Of a stretch of DNA of 64,000 nt, positions 60,465-64,000 are shown piece after piece. The stretch covers positions 3,093,501-3,157,500 of the forward strand of contig NZ_JPON01000001.1 of the NCBI RefSeq assembly GCF_000733935.1, written 5' to 3'. Below the pieces are notes generated by a model that worked only from the letters and a program-made list of their open reading frames with translations, had not been told where the DNA came from and did no database searches. The position numbers and the translations under genes were made by a program. How positions within the stretch are numbered: position 1 is the stretch's first letter; every line of letters starts with the position of its first letter. The DNA is from Methylomarinum vadi. Its GTDB lineage: Bacteria > Pseudomonadota > Gammaproteobacteria > Methylococcales > Methylomonadaceae.

Positions 60465-61334
60465 TTATCGGGTTGTCAAACCGGATTCATCGGTAAATTT
60501 CCACACTCGGGTAATCACCAACACATCCAATTCTTCTAACAATTCGACGGGTAATTCCGCAAAGGGTGCGCTCATGCGAACGATGCGTTTGGCGGCATCG
60601 TCCAAGGCCTGGTTGCCTGAAGATTTGGTAATGCGCATGCTGTATATGCTGCCGTCCGCCTTGATGCCTACATCCATCGTCAAGGTCCCGGAAAATCCTT
60701 TCTTGCGTGCCACTTCAGGATAGTTTAGGTTGCCGGTGCGTTCAACTTTATTTTCCCAATCCTTAATGTATTGAGCGGCGACATATTTATGGGTGCTGAC
60801 CGCATTGACAAATTTGATCCGGCTGAGTTCAGAACTGGGCCGACTTTGCCTGATTTGTTCGCCTAATTGCGCAATTTGTTGCTGCAAGGATTCCGGCGTT
60901 AATTGCGGTTTGCTTTGTTGAGCTTGGCTCAGTGTGTCGGGCTTGCTGGCGCTTGCGATCTTTTCCGGCGCTTGCTCCGTCGTCACCTTTTTTTGCTTGG
61001 CTTGCGGTTTGCTCGCCTTTTTTGGTGGTGCTGGCTGCCGTTGTTGGCCGCTGCCTTGACTGGGCAATTTTTGTTTCGGCGGCTCCGGTTTTTTATTTAC
61101 CTTGCCGGCGCCGATTTGATTGTCCTGAGCAAGATAATGGGCTTTTTTCGGCGCCTTTTTGGCAGATGAGCTCGATAACGTTATTTCGATCGATTTGCGC
61201 ACTTTTTCAGGGCGAGGGATGCTGAAGTTAAGGTTCATCAGGAGAACGACATGCACTATCGCGGCAATGAATAAGGCTGTGAGCAAGGAATCACTATGCG
61301 AAATGGGTGTCGGGTTATTTGGAAAAGATGACAT
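60465..61334 (-). CDS. TonB-family energy transducer
   Basis: 289 residues from the ATG at 61334. A single membrane helix (residues about 16-37) is followed by a Pro/Lys/Gln-rich periplasmic spacer (residues about 70-150) and a C-terminal TonB domain with NYPEVARKKGFSGTLTMDV and KSSGNQALDDAAKRIVRM. It transmits proton-motive force to outer-membrane receptors or a related process. No ExbB/ExbD or TonB-dependent receptor is near; it begins one base after the gshB stop, so its translation is coupled to gshB. Confidence 0.92.
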   Translation of the reverse strand: MSSFPNNPTPISHSDSLLTALFIAAIVHVVLLMNLNFSIPRPEKVRKSIEITLSSSSAKKAPKKAHYLAQDNQIGAGKVNKKPEPPKQKLPSQGSGQQRQPAPPKKASKPQAKQKKVTTEQAPEKIASASKPDTLSQAQQSKPQLTPESLQQQIAQLGEQIRQSRPSSELSRIKFVNAVSTHKYVAAQYIKDWENKVERTGNLNYPEVARKKGFSGTLTMDVGIKADGSIYSMRITKSSGNQALDDAAKRIVRMSAPFAELPVELLEELDVLVITRVWKFTDESGLTTR

Positions 61335-61335
61335 G

Positions 61336-62283
61336 TTAGCGCAGTTTGGTTTCGATATGGTCCAGCAAGCGGGCGCTGATATTGAGACCGAATTGGTTGT
61401 CCAGTTCCTGGACGCAGGTCGGGCTGGTGACATTGATTTCGGTGAGGTAATCGCCGATGACATCTAGGCCGACGAACAGGAGGCCTTTTTGCTTCAAGGT
61501 AGGCCCGACTTGGCGGGCGATCCACCAGTCCCGCTCTGTGAGTTCCCGGCCTTCAGCTCTACCCCCCGCGGCCAGATTGCCGCGAGTTTCCCCGCTGGCT
61601 GGAATGCGGGCCAGCGCGTAAGGGATAGGTTCGCCGTCCACCAACAAAATGCGTTTGTCGCCGTCTTTGATTTCGGGGAGATAGCGTTGCGCCATGATAA
61701 AACGCGAGGTATGCTGGGTCATCGTTTCCAATATGACGCTCAGGTTGGGATCGTTCTCGCGGACATGAAAAATCGAAGCGCCGCCCATGCCGTCCAAGGG
61801 TTTTAGAATGATTTCGCCGTGTTGGCGTAAAAAATCACGAATACGCCGCGGTTCCCTGGCTACCAGGGTCGGGGCGCAGCATTGGGGGAACCAGGCGGTA
61901 AACAGTTTTTCGTTGGCGTCCCTGAGCGATTGCGGTTTGTTGATAACCAGCGTGCCGGCGCGTTCCGCCTGTTCCAAGAGATAAGTGGCGTAGATATATT
62001 CCTGGTCGAAAGGAGGGTCCTTGCGCATCAAGATGACATCCAGCTCGGACAAGGCCATGTCTTGCTCGGCGGTAAATTCATGCCACCGGGCTGGGTTGCG
62101 CTGGACGCTAAGCGTGCGGGTTTTGGCATGGGCTTGGCCGTTGCTTAGGAAAAGATCGTTCATCTCCATATAATGCAATTCCCAGTTTCTGGCCTGGGCT
62201 TCCAACAGCATCGCAAAGCTGGTGTCTTTTTTAATATTGATACGGTCGATGGGGTCCATGACCATGCCTAACTTAATGCTCAT
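61336..62283 (-). CDS. gshB: glutathione synthetase
   Basis: 315 residues, ATP-grasp fold. N-terminal KLGMVMDPIDRI, the ATP loop LKPLDGMGGASIF and the C-terminal GLDVIGDYLTEINVTSPTCVQ identify prokaryotic GshB. It adds glycine to gamma-glutamylcysteine. gshA is not in the window. It leads the gshB-tonB-yqgE-ruvX-pyrR-pyrB-pyrC' block. Confidence 0.97.
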   Translation of the reverse strand: MSIKLGMVMDPIDRINIKKDTSFAMLLEAQARNWELHYMEMNDLFLSNGQAHAKTRTLSVQRNPARWHEFTAEQDMALSELDVILMRKDPPFDQEYIYATYLLEQAERAGTLVINKPQSLRDANEKLFTAWFPQCCAPTLVAREPRRIRDFLRQHGEIILKPLDGMGGASIFHVRENDPNLSVILETMTQHTSRFIMAQRYLPEIKDGDKRILLVDGEPIPYALARIPASGETRGNLAAGGRAEGRELTERDWWIARQVGPTLKQKGLLFVGLDVIGDYLTEINVTSPTCVQELDNQFGLNISARLLDHIETKLR

Positions 62284-62353
62284 CGGTGAACCTGCGGTAT
62301 TTTGAGTTGATGTGGGAAAAGCAATTTTACCAAATTTAATTTAGGCCCGGTTG

Positions 62354-62382
62354 TTTACCTAAAAAAGATTTTTTGGTATAAA
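62354..62382 (+). promoter_or_regulatory. promoter of rpmB-rpmG
   Basis: TTTACC and TATAAA are separated by 17 bases, 43 bases before the rpmB ATG. The -35 is weak but the -10 is good. Confidence 0.6.
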
Positions 62383-62425
62383 GAACGGCTAACTTTTGAA
62401 CAAAGGCACGCATTAGAGGTAATTC

Positions 62426-62662
62426 ATGTCCAGAGTATGTCAAGTAACGGGTAAGCGTCCCGTTACCGGAAATAACGTATCACACGCACAAAATAAAACC
62501 AAAAGACGCTTCAGTCCTAACCTGCATCAACATAGATTTTGGGTTGAAAGCGAAAATCGTTGGGTCCGTTTGAGAGTGTCCGCAAAAGGTATGCGTATCA
62601 TCGATAAAAGAGGTATCGATAACGTTTTAGCGGATATCCGTAAACGCGGCGAGAATGTTTAA
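62426..62662 (+). CDS. rpmB: 50S ribosomal protein L28
   Basis: 78 residues beginning [28 protein letters not shown] (shortened in the family to the same pattern), with the C-terminal [21 protein letters not shown]28 is a late-assembling protein of the large subunit. AGAGGTAA precedes the ATG. The rpmG ribosome site overlaps its stop codon. Confidence 0.97.
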   Translation: MSRVCQVTGKRPVTGNNVSHAQNKTKRRFSPNLHQHRFWVESENRWVRLRVSAKGMRIIDKRGIDNVLADIRKRGENV

Positions 62663-62673
62663 GGAGATTATCA

Positions 62674-62829
62674 ATGCGCGATAAAATCAAATTGGTTTCT
62701 AGCGAAGGAACCGGTCATTTCTATACCACAACCAAGAATAAAAGAACCATGCCTGAAAAAATGGAGATCAAGAAATACGATCCCGTGGTTCGCAAGCATG
62801 TGATTTATAAAGAAGCAAAGATTAAATGA
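62674..62829 (+). CDS. rpmG: 50S ribosomal protein L33
   Basis: 51 residues: [20 protein letters not shown] then [20 protein letters not shown] and [10 protein letters not shown]. This is the L33 sequence type without zinc-binding cysteines. AAGGAG lies 7 bases upstream, overlapping the rpmB stop. It follows rpmB by 11 bases, the conserved pair. Confidence 0.95.
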   Translation: MRDKIKLVSSEGTGHFYTTTKNKRTMPEKMEIKKYDPVVRKHVIYKEAKIK

Positions 62830-62839
62830 TGCTTATTTT

Positions 62840-62866
62840 AAGCGCCTTTGTGCGACAAAGGCGCTT
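62840..62866. terminator. strong stem-loop after rpmG
   Basis: AAGCGCCTTTGT and ACAAAGGCGCTT form a perfect 12-base stem with a GCG loop between convergent genes. No uridine run is seen on either strand, so it may act as a 3'-stabilising hairpin or a non-canonical terminator. Confidence 0.65.
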
Positions 62867-62883
62867 ACTATGGTTTACTGCTG

Positions 62884-64000
62884 CTAGCCGTTATGGTTCC
62901 TGATTGAATCGATCAGGGCTTTCATTTTTTCTGTTTGCTTGAACAGCAGTTTGTATTTCCTCGTTATTTCTTCTTTCTCTTCCGCTAGAGTCCGGCATTT
63001 TTCTTCCAACTGAGCAATGGTTTGCTTCAGTTGCTCGATATCGGGTTCGATATGCTCGGAAGGTTCTTCCCGGTAGGCATCTCCGACAGTCTGTACAGAA
63101 GCGCTTTCCTCATCCTGTTCGGCTTCGTCGATCGTAAATGTCGCTTCGCTGGTCTTGGCTTGCGCCGGAACTTTTGCCATGCCGCCTCGAAGAACAAAGG
63201 CCTCGATCTTATTTCTTAATAGCAGGAATGCCGCCGCGTTGCTGGTATCGCCGTTTTCGCAAATGACGATGATCGGCTGTTTCTTGGCCAACGTTTTAAA
63301 ATGCATGCGCAATGAAAAAAACGGAACGTTGACGCTGCGCTCTAAATGGCTCTTCTTGTATTCGTCCGGAGGTCTGACGTCGAGCAGGACCGCATTGGTG
63401 TATGTCTCCGTCTCAAGGTCTTTGTAATCGATATATTTTAGGGTTGGGTTTTTGATTAGATTGACAAAGTTTTCCTTGTTCAGGCGCAACAGGGTGACGT
63501 CGGTTTGCGCGCGCACGGTGACGTTTCTCGGTTCTCCGGACAGTATGGAGTCTTCGCCGAATGTGTCTTGGCTTTTCAACTGAGCCAGCTTGATTTCCTT
63601 TGCCGTCGGCGTGGGTTTGCGGGTGATCAAGCATTGGCCGCTTTTAATCAAATAATAATAATCGCCCGGATCTCCCTGCTGGATAATGGTTTCACCTCGC
63701 TCGTAAGAGACTTCTTCGAGTCCCATGATGATGCGTTGCAGGTTGGCAGGAGGCAGCGCCCTGAAAATCGGAGATCTCAGCAGCGTCGTCATCCAGTCTT
63801 CGTTGTCGTCTTCGGGCTCTTCACCAACCATAGAGTTTACTTCTTCTTGATAGGGAGCGTTTTGCACGTTTTTTATCATAGCAGCATTCAGGCGTAAAAA
63901 ACGGATATTTGTATCGGCAACGGCATCTATTTTTCTCGGAATCTGGTGGGCCAATGCAAATTTGGCGGTTTCGCTTCCAGACTTGATCGTTTCCACCAAA
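62884..64000 (-). CDS. cNMP-binding and rhodanese domain protein, partial
   Basis: The frame continues past the right edge, so the N-terminus is missing. The visible part begins with the end of what looks like one cyclic-nucleotide-binding domain (ATNIRFLRLNAAM), then a full one (YERGETIIQQGDPGDYYYLI, FGEDSILSGEPRNVTVRA, LLRLNKENF), a rhodanese domain (LLDVRPPDEYKKSHLERSVNVP with active-site Cys in VICENGDTSN), a short charged region and a C-terminal coiled coil. It is a candidate effector of cAMP or c-di-GMP made by enzymes such as CyaA, linked to a sulfurtransferase-type domain. It is convergent with rpmBG. Confidence 0.82.
   Translation of the reverse strand, partial: LVETIKSGSETAKFALAHQIPRKIDAVADTNIRFLRLNAAMIKNVQNAPYQEEVNSMVGEEPEDDNEDWMTTLLRSPIFRALPPANLQRIIMGLEEVSYERGETIIQQGDPGDYYYLIKSGQCLITRKPTPTAKEIKLAQLKSQDTFGEDSILSGEPRNVTVRAQTDVTLLRLNKENFVNLIKNPTLKYIDYKDLETETYTNAVLLDVRPPDEYKKSHLERSVNVPFFSLRMHFKTLAKKQPIIVICENGDTSNAAAFLLLRNKIEAFVLRGGMAKVPAQAKTSEATFTIDEAEQDEESASVQTVGDAYREEPSEHIEPDIEQLKQTIAQLEEKCRTLAEEKEEITRKYKLLFKQTEKMKALIDSIRNHNG

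Noticed and set aside
61335-61463. N-terminal extension of the tonB-like gene into gshB
   Set aside because: The added residues are polar and overlap a certain gene on the same strand in another frame; the membrane anchor fits the start at 61334.

Overview
The window reads as a chromosomal segment of a gammaproteobacterium. Several blocks keep the order known from Pseudomonas-like genomes: gshB-tonB-yqgE-ruvX-pyrR-pyrB-pyrC', rplU-rpmA-obgE-proB, pilT-pilU-yggS, proC-yggT, coaBC-dut-algC-argB and argH near cyaA. A transketolase/GAPDH/pyruvate kinase cluster, an SmbP-like protein and a DUF2024 protein fit a methylotroph of the Methylococcales type. That placement is inference; no methane or methanol oxidation gene is in the window.

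Layout. 1-5.9 kb is a plus-strand run: the end of a TSUP-type transporter, a lipoprotein, then COG4648 membrane protein, LolA-like carrier and MMPL exporter (a trio known from aryl-polyene-type clusters), then a BaiN/HI0933-like flavoprotein. 6-15.5 kb is the accessory and least explained part. A LuxR-type regulator diverges, across about 660 bases rich in inverted repeats, from a three-gene set: an 852-residue exported di-haem cytochrome c, a GMC flavin oxidoreductase and a patatin-like lipase with membrane segments inside its catalytic domain. 15.6-20.3 kb holds tkt, pyk and gap. 20.4-31.1 kb has an orphan Tat-exported TRAP binding protein, a PilZ protein, class I adenylate cyclase, a histidine phosphatase, argH, a DUF4136 lipoprotein and a chemoreceptor.

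31-51 kb is mostly housekeeping: ispB, rplU-rpmA, obgE-proB, rpsT, murJ, proC-yggT, a DUF4124 protein, argB, a long membrane-anchored algC, dut, coaBC (apparently with a rare AUC start), radC, purC, djlA, pilU, pilT and yggS. 51-64 kb has a TauE-type transporter divergent from a CysB-like regulator, a cysteine-containing lipoprotein, hemL-rmuC, a small cytochrome c lipoprotein, and a minus-strand pyrimidine/glutathione block with a dihydroorotase homologue lacking its metal-binding His-x-His. It ends with rpmB-rpmG and the C-terminal part of a cNMP-binding/rhodanese protein that runs off the right edge.

How they connect. Central carbon genes (tkt, gap, pyk) sit beside amino-acid and nucleotide synthesis (argH, argB, proB, proC, purC, pyrB/pyrC', dut). 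cAMP synthesis (cyaA) and a tandem cNMP-binding protein, together with PilZ, PilT/PilU and a chemoreceptor, point to surface-associated or signalling lifestyles. The cytochrome/GMC/patatin set is the best candidate for an undescribed system: possibly release of acyl chains or esters by the lipase and oxidation by the flavoprotein and cytochrome, but substrate and electron route are unknown. No tRNA, rRNA, CRISPR array, prophage or insertion sequence was recognised.
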